A DNA stretch of 64,000 nt from Kuschelorhynchus macadamiae (lineage: Eukaryota > Arthropoda > Insecta > Coleoptera > Curculionidae), in NCBI GenBank assembly GCA_030620095.1, contig JAUTXW010000211.1:112916-176915 (forward strand), given 5' to 3'. Position 1 is the first letter of the stretch; each line of letters begins with the position of its first letter. The position numbers and the translations under genes are program-made. Of this stretch, positions 12,838 through 26,300 are shown in pieces. Below the pieces are notes generated by a model. It had not been told where the DNA came from, did no database searches, and saw only the letters and a program-made list of their open reading frames with translations.

Positions 12838-14277
12838 ATATTTACGATACAAGTGAGTTAACAGCATCATCGTGCTACGCACTCGTTTTACAACTTCTAC
12901 ACGCGTATGTTAATGAGGTTAACTCACATGTATTGTACAACATTTTATCTACGTCTGACGCACGACTGTTAAAATACACACATATTTTTATTAAACAAAT
13001 TTTTCAAAAAGTTTAAAGCAAGCATAAAACACCTTTCTATTAGCTGTTACCTGTTTGCACTTTAATCCTGCCACTCTGCGTTACCCCGGGCAATGTCAAT
13101 TTAAGTAACATCTTATTGACTTAATTTCTTTAGTCATAATGAGTGATTCAGAAAGAAACATTCCTTCGGATATTGAGCAGGAGGCATCCAAGAGAATTGA
13201 CGGGTTGCTTCCCGAAAAATCCAGTCCAAAATATGACTATATTTTCAAAAGGTTCCAAAAATGGTGCAGGGAGAAGAATGTGCAGAACTATGGAAATAAA
13301 AAGGTACTTATTGTATACTTCGGGGAGTTATCTACTAACGTTTTATTCTATGATAAGAACAATGATATCTATTAAACACAATACTGATATCAGCAAATTT
13401 AGAAATTTACTCGGCCTCCTCAAGAGAAAATCTGAGGGATATGAATCAAAAAAGTCAAGGGTATTAACTAAAACCAATATTACAATATTATTTCTAGAAG
13501 CGGATGACAAAAAATATTTGTTGAAAAATATCAAGGATGAAGGGCGATGTTTTAATTTTTTTTACCGACAACGAAAACGAATATAGCCAAGGAATTCTAC
13601 GTAACATCTGGAAATATTCCATGAGATAAACATGGATCACTAGTTCGAAAATACATTAATTTTCGCCCATGCAACATCGAACATAGTAAGTTTTTCATCC
13701 CATTTCGAAATGGTGTGTGTTTGAAGCAACCGGTTGGCATTAATTCTTTTGGATCTTTGCCAAAACAAATTGCTTTGTCTCTCAAACTTAAACATCCGTC
13801 ATGGTGGCTGACGATCCAACATGGTTGCAGAACGCTACATTGAAAATTCTGCAGAAAAAGAAAAATAGCATCCAAAATTCTGGGTGAAACGAGAGAAACT
13901 TTGGACGAGACCCGAAAAAAAATGAAACAAAGCCATCAGACGACCAGTTTAAATAAAGAAAACATTGTATTGACTACAAATTTGGCAAACGTGACTGCTC
14001 GTCAGGAATTTATTTGAAAGATTGTACTATTAATATTTAAAATATATAATAATAAAAAGATATTTTTTTATGATTTATAGTTTTTAATAAAATAATTTAT
14101 AAAAATCTTCTTCGCTTTTTTTATATTACAAATTTCAAATTAAAAAAGAATGAATGAGTGAAAATAGGTGCGGTAATAAAAACGAGTGCGGTAATGAAGC
14201 TCTTAACTCACGCAAAATGCGTGGGTTATTGCGTGGGTCAAGAGCTTCTTAACTCAAGGACGTAGATAAAATATTTT
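12838..14277 (+). mobile_element. Crypton-type element relic with hairpin ends
   Basis: This insertion splits the mosaic-repeat phrase 'gatgccaaaa...ttttatcaattc'. The left end has an inverted pair gtgagttaac (12853-12862) / gttaactcac (12918-12927). The right end has gaagctctt (14196-14204) / aagagcttc (14240-14248). The two ends also match each other inversely: attttatctacgtc (12942-12955) with gacgtagataaaat (14259-14272), and actcgtttta with taaaaacgagt. The interior encodes a decayed tyrosine recombinase. Cryptons are known to lack classical terminal inverted repeats, so the hairpin-bearing ends are notable. Exact borders are uncertain by several bases. Confidence 0.65.
13139..13878 (+). 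pseudogene. decayed Crypton tyrosine recombinase
   Basis: The first 78-codon ORF (ATG 13139) reads LLPEKSSPKYDYIFKRFQKW followed by CREKNVQNYG...VLIVYFGELS, the N-terminal core-binding domain typical of animal Cryptons (LLPEKS-KYE--Y--F--WC). After a frameshift near 13330, another frame continues with FRNLLGLLKRKSEGYESKKS and RVLTKTNI...DDKKYLL. Near 13790-13866 a third frame gives RHGG-stop-RSNMVAERYIENS, which corresponds to the C-terminal HGGW box; the Trp codon has become TGA. The middle catalytic Arg region is not intact, and at least two frameshifts and several stops are present. The function was DNA cleavage and rejoining through a Tyr nucleophile; this copy is inactive. Family assignment rests on my memory of related insect sequences. 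Confidence 0.75.
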
Positions 14278-14870
14278 TATCAATTCGGTCGGCGTCGGTC
14301 CGTCTGTTTCTGAGTTCGCGGCTTAGTTTAAAAACTACTCATTTAATTAAGGATCATATGAAGATAACCCCGTTATATTTTGGTGACAATCCAGTATGTC
14401 GGAACAAAATGGCGGCCTACTGAAACGTTAAAAAAATTGTTATCTAATTATCCAATTTCCTCAAATTTGGACAAAAATCAAGTGTTACATAGGAATGAAT
14501 TACTAACGTTTTGGTGTGAATATAAGATACCAAAACAAAATGGCAGCCTAATAAAATATTTAAAAAATCGACCTGAAAAGAACTACTCATTAGATTGGTT
14601 TCAAATTTTGTGTGTGTCAATGTCACAACAACTTATTGAATTTATTTTAAATTATGCCTAAAAATCAAGTGTAGCATGGGTAGAAACTGATGAAATATTG
14701 GTACGAATCGAATCCATTATGGTGGAACAAAATGACTTCCAATAAGAATATTTGAAAAGATGGTACATACAAGGATGGACATATGGGAGAACACCCCCCC
14801 CCCCAATATTTTATTCTGTTGGCAAAATCTTAATCTGTAAGTAACAATACTTCCCTTTTACGAGGGAAGT

Positions 14871-15289
14871 AAAAAAATATGTTTGAGCACAATTTGACGT
14901 CAAGCGGGTACGTAGAAAAAAGACTCAAAGGCAAAAGAAATAAAGGATCGTGCTTATCAAAAGGTTTTGTTGGATTCAAATTTTGGCGGGAATAAGCAAA
15001 AATGAATGAGACTAAGTGAGGTAGTTTTTAATAATTAGTATACAAAACAAAATAATCAGGTAAGACAAAATTTGCTTGAAAACACGACTCCAATAACGAT
15101 CTTGAGAAATTATTAGTAAATAACTAGGATTTATTTTGCTTTTAGTAGTATAAAAGTGGATATTATGGCTTTCTGATAAACACCAAAAGGGACGTTCTGC
15201 CAAAATCTGCGTGATTGTGCTCTTCCGCTTTTTTTCTTGCGTGAGAAGTCACCTTCATGGGCATATCTACGGAAATCTGAAAAAAAACC
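14871..15289. other. unassigned DNA
   Basis: No gene or terminal motif recognised; short ORFs on the - strand have no domain similarity I can see. Confidence 0.4.
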
Positions 15290-15390
15290 TGCTTTTTGGT
15301 ATCTAGGGACACTAAAACGCAAAGATCTGCAAACATCCCAGAGGGAGATTTTGTTAGATTATAATGCTTCCTTCTTACGTGGAAGTAATA
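15290..15390 (-). repeat. mosaic repeat terminal fragment, copy 5
   Basis: Contains tttttggtatctagggac, actaaaacgcaaagatctgc and cttccttcttacgtggaagt. This is the terminal module of the mosaic repeat in reverse orientation, with no array units. Confidence 0.75.
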
Positions 15391-16027
15391 ACGATGCTAT
15401 GATGATTGCTTCAAGCAGTAGTCGAACGGAAAACAAGTGTTATTTACTATCTGGTAAACATAGGTATGTTTGAAGATTACTAGGTAAAGTAATTTGCTTA
15501 TTTTCAACTAATATCTAAGTTGTTTCTTAGCATATTCCTCGAAAACGCGAATTAGTTCATCCATATTGACGTTACAACACAATTATAAAATTTAGTCACA
15601 AAATAATCCAATTAATAAAATCCCAAATTTGAGATAAGAAACATGGGCACACAACTCTTGATATATGTGCATACGTATATCCATATAAAATTATTGATAA
15701 GTACAGGTGCCAGTCTTAAGTCCACTTTCTTATTCTTAGATATCGACAGATTATTAATCATTGACTCACTTTATGTAATACCTATATTTTTCAGAAAATT
15801 CGAAGGGGCCAATTTTTACACCACTTGACTTTTATTTAAACATGCTAAGTATTTAAGATAAACGTTTAATAGACGTGTTTATGATGGAATAAACATAGTG
15901 GTTATTTACTATCTTTCTATATTTTCTAATTTTCCACCAATCACATAAATACTTTCTTTACATTTACAATTTTTTTACCATAATAAGTTCTGCTTTTGTA
16001 GATTTACTTTTACAACTCTCTAACATA
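15391..16027. other. unassigned AT-rich DNA
   Basis: A 61-codon ORF at 15643-15828 has no recognisable feature and is probably chance. Confidence 0.4.
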
Positions 16028-16785
16028 CAAAAATCGGTTTTTCCTTTACCCGGAACTTCCCACGTTACGGATCTTTCCCTTTATTAAAAATAGTGAAATG
16101 TGACCCAATTTAATTCCGCACATAGTCATTAGTAAAACATATACATATACTGTTCTTTTAAACAGTATTATTGGGAGCCATTTTGGTCCACCATATTGGA
16201 TTCGTATCAATATTGATAATTTAAAATAAATTGAATAAGAAGTTTTTCTTCCGGTTAATTTTATAAACATTTTATTTGGTCGCCATTTTGTTCCTCCATC
16301 TTGAATCCATACCACGATTTTACTAGTTTATCTCTATATCACACTTAATGCTCGCACAAAATTTGAAATTAATCTGAAAAGTAGTTTGAATTTTTAAACA
16401 TTTTATTAGGCCGCCATCTTGGATCCGTACCAAAATGTTACCAGTTGATTTCTACGTAACACTTGATTTTTATGCAAAATTTGAGCTAAATTGGATAATT
16501 AGATTTTTAGTAATTATTTTTTTAACATTTTATCAGGCTACCATTTTGTTCCACCATATTGATTTTTTAGCAAAATATTACCAGGTAATCCCCATATGAC
16601 CCTTAATTTTTGACCAAAATTCAATCGGGTAGTTTTTTAAGTATGCTGCTAACTGAGAGACAGACACATAGATCGACACATAGACCGACCGGCACACAGA
16701 CCGACAGTATTAATTAAAAATGTTTTTTTTGGAATCTAGGCCCATTAAAACAAGATATGTTAAACCTGGGTGGGTGATTACTAAA
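16028..16785 (-). repeat. mosaic repeat, copy 6
   Basis: Starts at tttttcctttacccggaact with cttcccacgtta. gccgccat / gccattttgtt unit heads occur near 16171, 16281 and 16410. It then has cagaccgacagta and the tctaggcccattaaaacaag module, and joins copy 7 head-to-head near 16786. Confidence 0.8.
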
Positions 16786-19215
16786 AAAGTATCTAGCAGT
16801 TTACTTGAAATTCTGTATTACGAAGGAATCAACTAGTAAAATTTTGGTACGAATCCAAGATGGCGAAACAAAATGGCGGCTTAAGAAAATATCAGCCTGA
16901 AATACTCCTTGATTTCAAATTTTATGCAAGAATTATTTATTTTATTTCTTTATTAATTCAAGTACGTTACAGATAAATATCCAAATAGTATAATTTATTA
17001 AGTGTGATATAGAGATGAAATGATAAAATTGTGATACGAATTCAAGATGGCGGAACCACATCACGGACAAATCAAATATTTCTAATTGTGAAAAAATCAT
17101 CCTTTCAGATTTTACATATCTTCACGTTTTAATGCCATGTCTAAATGCCAAAAAATATGTTTTTCTCTATCCAGTCGGTCTGTCTGTCAGTTTACAGCAT
17201 AGATAAAAAACTAAATATTACTAGAAAACTAATTTACCTCAAAGTTTGCCCAAAAGTTTAAGCGTGACACAGAAATGAACTGGTAACATTTTGACGCGAA
17301 ATTGCAGCTAAATAAAATATTTAAAAAATCACCTTGAAAAAAATTACTAATTAGATTAATTTCAAATTTTGTGCAAGCATGAAGTGTGATATAAAGATAA
17401 ACTATTCAAACTGTTGTACGAATTGAAAATGGCAGAACAAAATGGCAGTCGGTTAAAATGTTTAAAAATCAACGTAACGTAAAACAATCTTCTTATTCAA
17501 TTGATTTCAAATTTTGCACAAAAATTAAATGTGATACAGGGATAAACTGAAACGAATTCAACATGACCGAACAAAATGTTGGTTTTAAAAAAATCAGTGT
17601 AAAAACTATTTATTAAATTTATTTTAAATTATGCCCAAAAATCAAGTGTGGCATAGGTAAAATATTCTACGGATCCAATATGTTAAAACAAAATGGCGCC
17701 TAATAAAATAGGTATGGCTGATAGTTCGCAGCATAGCTTAAAAACAACCGATTGACTTCAAATGTGTCTATCTGTTGGTCTGTCTGTTCGTGGCATAGCT
17801 AAAAAATTAGTTACCCGATTGGCTTCAAATTTTGGTCAAAAATTAAGAGTCATATGGAGACGACCTGGTAACATTTCGGTAAAAATCCAATATGGGAGAT
17901 CAAAATGGCAACCTAGTGAAATGTTAAAAAATTATTATTAAAAAACTGCTTATCCAATTTATCTCAAATTTTGCACAAACATCAAGTATTGTTGGAATCA
18001 ACTGGTAACATTTTGGTGCGAATCCACGATGGCGGAACAAAATGACTGCTTAATAAATTATTTAAAAATTCAGCCTGAAAAAACTGCTTATTTGATTGAT
18101 TTCAAATTATGTATCATAACTAATTGTGGTGTAGGGATCAACTAGTAAAAATGTAGGTCTAATGCAAGATGGTCGAACAAAATGGCGGTCAAATAAAATG
18201 TTTGTAATCGTAAAAAAATCACTCTCTCAGGTTTTACATATCTTCCTGTTTTAGCGTCCCTAGATGCCAAAAAATATGTTTTATCAATTCCGTCGGTTCG
18301 TATGTCTGTCTATCTCTCTGTCAGTTCGCCTCATAGCTTGAAAACTACTTACCCGATTGACCTTCAGATTTGGATAAAAAATTAAGGGTCATATGGGGAT
18401 GATCTAGTGAAATTTTGATATGAATCCAAGATGGCGGCATAATAAAATATTTAAAAAATCAGCCTGAAAAAAACTACTTTACGGATTGTTTTCCAATTGT
18501 GTACCATAACTAATTGTGGTACAGGGATCAACTAGTAAAACTGTGTTATGATTAATATGGCGGAACAAAATGGCGGCCACTAATCGTTAAAAAATCACCC
18601 ACTCAGATTTTCCATACCTTGACGTTTTAGGATCCCTAGATGCCAAAAAATATGTTTTATCAATTCCGTCGGGCTGTCTGTTTGTCAGTTCGCGGCATAG
18701 CTTATAAACTACTTACCAGATTAACTTCAAATTTTAGTAAAAAAATAAGGGTCGTGTGGGCATGACCTGGTCATATCCGATAAGGCGGAACAAGATGACG
18801 GCCTAATGAAACGTTAAAAAAGTTTTCAGAAAAATCAAGTATTACATAGGAATGTACTGGTAACATTTTGATATGAATCCAAGATATCAAAACAAAATAG
18901 CGACCTAATAAAATATTTAAAAAATCAACCTGAATATACTACTTATTAAATTAATTTCAATTTTTGTGCAAGAATTAAGTGTGATATAGGGATAAACTGG
19001 TAAAGTTATGGTAAGAATTTAAAATGGCAAAACAAAAAGGAATCCAATATGACGAAACAAAATAGCGCTCAATAAAAATATTTGGAAAGTATGTAACACA
19101 TATATACTGTGATGTACTGAATTAAAATGGGTCACACTTCATTATTCCTAACAAATAGAAAGAAAATCGTAATGAGGGAAGCTCGGGGTAAAGGAAATTT
19201 ACCCATTTTTTTATT
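16786..19215 (+). repeat. mosaic repeat, copy 7
   Basis: Long + oriented array. GTCT/GTCG modules lie near 17174-17190, 17768-17788, 18290-18320 and 18666-18690, each followed by ATGGCGG-headed units. The right end is gggaagctcggggtaaaggaaattta at about 19178-19203. A short unrelated AT-rich insertion (tttatttctttattaattc) sits near 16938-16990. Confidence 0.85.
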
Positions 19216-20999
<1,784 letters not shown>

Positions 21000-22579
21000 T
21001 TTAATTTCGGCAGCAACTGTGGGATTTATAAAATGGACATACATATTTTATTTAAGTTGTTGACGTCTTTTTTGTCGTTGACTGAATTTTTGTTTTTGCG
21101 GATTTCTACCGTTTTTTATGTGAGGCTCTGTTTTAAGTATTTTGATATTATTAAAATCAAAATTATGCTTTTTGGATATTTCGTGTTTCGCAACAGCTGT
21201 GTAGTTTTTTTGTCATATTTGTAACTTTTTATTCTCTATGTATTGGCTGGTCTGTCCTATATAAACACGACTAAAATTTTTACACGGGATTTCATAGACT
21301 ACATTGCTTTTTTTATTATTATTGGTGTTTTTGATTTTAGTCTAGAAAAATTTTTTTCTAGTAAATTAAACTCTTTATGACATATAGCAGTGTTATGAGG
21401 TTTAAATAAGTTTTGAAAGTTTTAAGAGGAACTATTTACAAAAGGTAATGACAAAAAAGTGATATTTTGGTTTTTCTGTTTATTAGTAGGAAGGTTTGTG
21501 GAGTTATTCAAAAATAAAATTTATGAATTTTACTTTTGAAAATTTTAATTAATTGAATGGGATAGGTAATTATTTTTCTTTAATGCATTTTTCGCTTTTT
21601 CAATGCATGCTTCCCTATATTCCGGATTTGAAAGATAAATAGCTCGGTCGGCTAGTCCTATAATTACAGGTTTTTTTGTGAAATAGGGTGGCTAGAGTCA
21701 AAGTTTAAATATCTGGAAGACCATGTGTTCTTGGTATAGCATTTGGTTTTTATATGTTCATCTATATGATGAAGGGTGACATCTAGATAATTTATGTTTT
21801 GGTTTTCTTAGGTTTCATAGGTGAATTGTCTATTTTTGTGATAATTATTGGAACTTTCTACAATATTATTTGTTATATCTTGGGGAATTGCCATTACACA
21901 GTCATCTACGTACCTGTAAAAAAAGGGTTTCAATGTCTAAATTTTTTAAAACTGTTTCTTCTAAATCCTTTATGACAATCTGAGCAATGGCACAAATTGA
22001 ATAAATGAAAAATACGTTGAATCGAGAGTAAGTTGTAAAGCTTTGATAAATTCTTCCTTTGGAACATCGGTATATTTTTTAATTTCTTCCCATCTTTTTT
22101 AACAATGTTTATAACTAACGAAATATGTATACTGGTGTAAAGAGATACTACATCTAGCGAAACTAATATGTAATTTTTTGGCATTTTTATGTGCTTTAGT
22201 TTTTCTTTTAAAGTCTCTGGAATCCTTTATGTAAAATTTGTTATTATGCGCCACATTGCTGAGTATTTGTTTTAGAAATTTTGATAAGATGCTAAAGGGT
22301 GATTGTATATAAGACACAACTGGACGCAAAGGAATATTATTTTTGTGAAGTTTCGGTTAGCCATATATTTTTGGAGGTACTGAATTTCTAATTTTTAATT
22401 TGTTTGCTGTATCAGGAGAAATATATGATTTTTTTCCCATGTGTCAATTAGTTCATTGTTCTTTTTTGGATACTGATTTGTAGGGTTTTGTTTTATTTGT
22501 TTATACGTTTTTGTCATAATCTGTTGAACTCATAGTTACAGTATTGTTAGTTTTGTCTGCCTTTAATATTTTTATATGA

Positions 22580-22584
<5 letters not shown>
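21000..22584 (-). pseudogene. Penelope-like element: RT plus GIY-YIG endonuclease relic
   Basis: Read on the - strand from 22584: HIKILKADKTNNTVTM, then PLRPVVSYIQSPFSILSKFL (about 22330-22270), then LVSLDVVSLYTSI (about 22165-22125), then YVDDCVMAIPQDI (about 21915-21875). These are successive RT blocks; both the DVVSLYT and YVDD aspartates are kept. After the thumb region, 21310-21240 gives VVYEIPCKNFSRVYIGQTSQ-type sequence, the GIY-YIG nuclease core that Penelope-like elements carry at the C-terminus. Several stops and frameshifts break it, so it is inactive. Its N-terminal part ends abruptly at the TA tract. The fragment at 63394-64000 belongs to the same family. Confidence 0.8.

Positions 22585-22633
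<49 letters not shown>
22585..22633. repeat. (TA)n tract at the BEL 3' flank
   Basis: About 49 bp of TA lying between the Penelope-like relic and the BEL/Pao element. A matching TA tract lies on the other side of the element at 27708-27760, which suggests one original tract split by the insertion. Confidence 0.95.
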
Positions 22634-22636
<3 letters not shown>

Positions 22637-22658
22637 TGCGTACTTCTATAGCTGATTA
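22634..22658 (-). repeat. 3' LTR terminal remnant
   Basis: ttttgcgtacttctatagctgatta matches the LTR edge at 27127-27151 (tgttgcgtacttcgatagctgatta) with two mismatches. It abuts integrase coding sequence on one side and TA repeats on the other. Confidence 0.8.
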
Positions 22659-23205
22659 AGTACTGTGTGGTGCGAGAACCACAGTGAAAATGTTTTTTAT
22701 GAAAATAATCTATAACAAGCTCAGTGAACCGACCTTTTCTAGGTAGCAAAAGAGGAAATTTTGTGGCAAAGGGGAGCTGTGAATTACCTAACCTTCCTCC
22801 GACTCTTAACAAACCATTAGCATCAACAAATGCATTTAATTTTCGCAGCGATTTTGAAAACGAATGCTGGGAAAGTTCATCGTTAAAGGCAATTGACTGT
22901 ACGTAGCGAGTTATGATATTCACAGCTGCTTGCAGTTCATAGTTAAGAAGATAATTATGAGTTGTTTTCTTAGAATTGCGTAGATTGTTTGTAAACCTAT
23001 AAACATACGCCATTACCCGTTGTAGAGTACTAAAAGAAGAAAATTTGTTAAGTAATAGCCCAATAATGTTGTCTTGTCGAATAACTGTCATGACAGTTTT
23101 GCGAGTCTCAGAAGAGAATTCATCAGAAAGTGGCAACTCTGAGTGAACATTCCAAGTTTCGCAAGCATTATTTAAGAAAGAAGGACCAGTAAACCACGGG
23201 AAGCT
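22659..23205 (-). pseudogene. BEL/Pao integrase N-terminal fragment
   Basis: Open from about 23136 on the - strand. LLRVGGRLGNSQLPFATKFP is followed by LLLPRKGRFTELVIDYFHKK and HFHCGSRTTQYLI, which is the BEL 'RVGGRL' linker and the start of the H2C2 zinc-binding integrase domain (His residues of FHKKHFH visible). The reading frame then runs into the LTR remnant and the TA tract, giving a meaningless YIYIYI tail. The catalytic DDE core is absent. Upstream (23137-23313) the linker is still recognisable (WFTGPSFLNN) but has stops and a frameshift. Confidence 0.8.
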
Positions 23206-23313
23206 AAATCAGCCGGGTTTACCAAAGACGGTACATAATACCATTTTGCCAAAGATATCTTATGCTGAATATAAGATACGCGATTTGAAACGAAAGTTTT
23301 CCAGCGACTGGGA

Positions 23314-26300
23314 TTAGATTGGATCTAGGCTAGGACGACTTGCAATTTTAGATGAAAACAAATCGACAATATAAGACATAAGTTTGCTGAGTAAGACAGC
23401 TGCGCATAATTCCAGACGTGGAATTGTAATTTTACGGAGGGGTGAAACCTTAGATTTGGCCATCACAAAAAATATCTGAAAATCATCCTGGTTTGAGCAC
23501 ATACGAAAATAACAAACAGCGGCATAACCCTTTTCAGAAGCATTACAAAAACCAACTAAATCGATATATTTATAGTTATCACAAGACATTCGACGAGGTA
23601 GCTGAATCTTGGAAAGATGCGAAAAATCATTTTTATATTGCGTCCACAGGCGAAGAATGTCATTAGGGGGTTCATCGTCCCAGTTAAGTCCTAAACGCCA
23701 AAGATGTTGAATTAAATGTTTGATAAGAAAGGTAACTGGACTTAAAATACCTAGAGGATCAAAGGTTCGAGCGAGTTCAGACAAAACGTGACGTTTTGTG
23801 CAGGATTTTTCACTCGGATTTACAGAAAAATACAAAAAATCATTGCGGGGGCTCCAGTTTAAACCCAAAATTTTTAATGACTCAGAATTATGATCAAAAG
23901 AAAGCGGATGCGCTGATATATGTGACGAGGGAAAAATAGACAAAATATCAGGGTGATTGGATGACCATTTTCGCAACTCAAATCCTCCCCTTTGTAAAAG
24001 AGAAATCAGTTCATCACGAAGTTCGATTGCAGAGTCTAAGGAGTCACAGCTACAACAAATATCATCTATGTAGGTTGAGTTAATCAAAGCGGCAGCAGCA
24101 AGAGGATATTTTTTTCCATCTGTACTTGCTAGCTCTTGAATAACACGTAAGGCTAAAAAAGGGCTACAATTTAAACCATATGTCACTGTTAATAAAGAAA
24201 AATCTTGTAAAGGTTCATTACGATTAAAGCGCCAAATAATTCTTTGATAATCGAAATCTGAAGGAGAAATCAAGATTTGTCTATACATTTGCCGTATATC
24301 GGCGGTGAAACAAACTTTGTAAAAACGAAAATTTAATAAAATTGAACAAAGGTCATTTTGAAGTTTTGCGCCTACTAACAAGCATTCATTTATTGGCTTT
24401 TGATTTGGTGGTCCCATTGAACCATTAAAAACTACGCGAATTGTTGAACTATCATTTTTGAAAACACCATGATGTACCAAATAGTAACAATTGTCATTTT
24501 TTATAGGAACTACAGCCTTCATATGACCAAAATCTAAATATTCTTGCATGAAATCGCAATATTGTTTATAAAAATTTAAATTTTTTATTAAGCGGTTTTC
24601 TAAATTTAAGAAGCGTTTTATGGCTAGCATGCCAGGAAACCTAGGGGCGGGCTCATGAAATGGCAGAGATACAACAAATCGGCCATTTTCAGTGCGCTGA
24701 TAGGAACTACAAAAAATCTGTTCACAGAGGTCGTCTTCAGAACTCACAACTTTAACTTCAGGCACATTTTCTATCTCCCAAAATTTGCTTAAACTTTCAG
24801 ATAAACAAGGTTCATGTGAAAAAGTGCACAAAAAGGAATTAATGGCCCGTGAAGAGTCTGAGACTTTTCCTATCAAAACATAACCAAAAATAGTAAGCAA
24901 AGCATCTGGTTGATTCAAAGAGTGCCCAGTAACTTTTCCATCCAGCAATATTTGAGAGAATACATCAGCTCCCAATAATAAATCAATATCTCCTGACTGG
25001 TAAAACAAGGGATCTGCTAAGTTTATATTTGAAATGTGCGCCATGTTACCTAAATTTAAAGAATATGCGGGTAACTTACCCCAAACGGTGGGTAAGATTA
25101 ATGCGTCAATTGAAATAACAGGTTCTCTACTACCAGTGGGTTTAATATGAAATGAAACTCCTCCTAAAACTTGAACAGTTGAGCTCTGGTTAATACCCTG
25201 AATAACTGTATGCGGGTGATACTTTTTTAAACCTAAAGTTCTGAAACACTTTTCAGAAATGAAAGAAGATTGACTACCTGAGTCTATAACGGCTCTAAAT
25301 GTATGAAAATTACCGAAAATATCAGAGATATCTACCCTAGCGGTGGCCAACAGCACGTTAGTTGGTTTATGTCTCACGAATCCTGTAAATGTAGGTTCTT
25401 TAGTTGTAGAAGCGGAAGCGACCGGCTTAGGTACATTATTAATTGAAGGTAAATTAATACTATGAGAGATATTGTCATTAGAATTATCATCGCGATTTTC
25501 TTTTCGAAAATGTAAAAGCGTATGATGTGGCGAACCACATTCTTTACACCTAGAAGTAGATTTACATGTTTTAAGGTCATGCATCCTACTCAGGCAATTA
25601 AAGCACAAATGTTCTTTTTGACAGATTTTCTTTCGTTCGAAAGGATTTTTAGATAAAAATATTTTACACTGATATAACAAATGTTTGTCTTTACATAATA
25701 CGCAAAGATTGTTATTAATTTGTCCGTAAAATGTCTGCCTTGGCACAGTATTAGGTTTATTACCCGAAAAAGAAACTTTAGGTTTTGCTATGGTATAATC
25801 TAATGTATCTAATGCTAAACAATGTCTATTTAAAAATTCGGTTAGTTTTTTATAATCTGGAATATTGACAGAGTCGTGCGACAGCTCAAAAGCTTTAGCT
25901 GTTTGAGGATCAAGACGCTTTAACAACATATTTGTTAATATAAAATCGCTAAATGGATCCAAAGTAAAACCAATATTTTTTAGTGCCGACAAATTTTTTG
26001 AAAATTTATCTAACGGTTTGCGAAGCTCTTGGGGCTTAGACCTGTCAATTTTTTGACAATTTTCAATACTATTCCAATAAGAATAAGCTAAAAACCTAGG
26101 ATTTGTGTAGCGTTTAATTAAATTATTGTACGCGATTCGGTAATTATTACCAATAAGCGGTAAACATTGTACTAAAGATAAAGGCGGACCCTGTAGAGAG
26201 GAAACAAGATAGTTAAATTTTTCTATATCTTTTAAAGCGTTATTCGAATGCACAAGGGCATCAAACATATCCTTGTACGTAGGAAATAATTTATAATCTC

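Larger units (their letters stand above)
11665..14870 (+). repeat. mosaic repeat, copy 4, interrupted by a Crypton relic
   Basis: The copy begins in the ccgtagatgccgaaaaacgtg / GTCTGTCTGTCTG module at about 11667-11712. It runs through several ATGGCGG-headed units, is interrupted at about 12838-14277, and resumes with ttttatcaattcggtcggc. It ends after a run of C (about 14797-14806) with acttcccttttacgagggaagt at 14850-14870. The short ORFs at 11991, 14380 and 14444 are repeat sequence, not genes. Confidence 0.85.

Noticed and set aside
14380..14661. 93-codon + ORF inside mosaic repeat copy 4
   Set aside because: Built from tandem repeat units; equivalent frames in other copies are full of stops.
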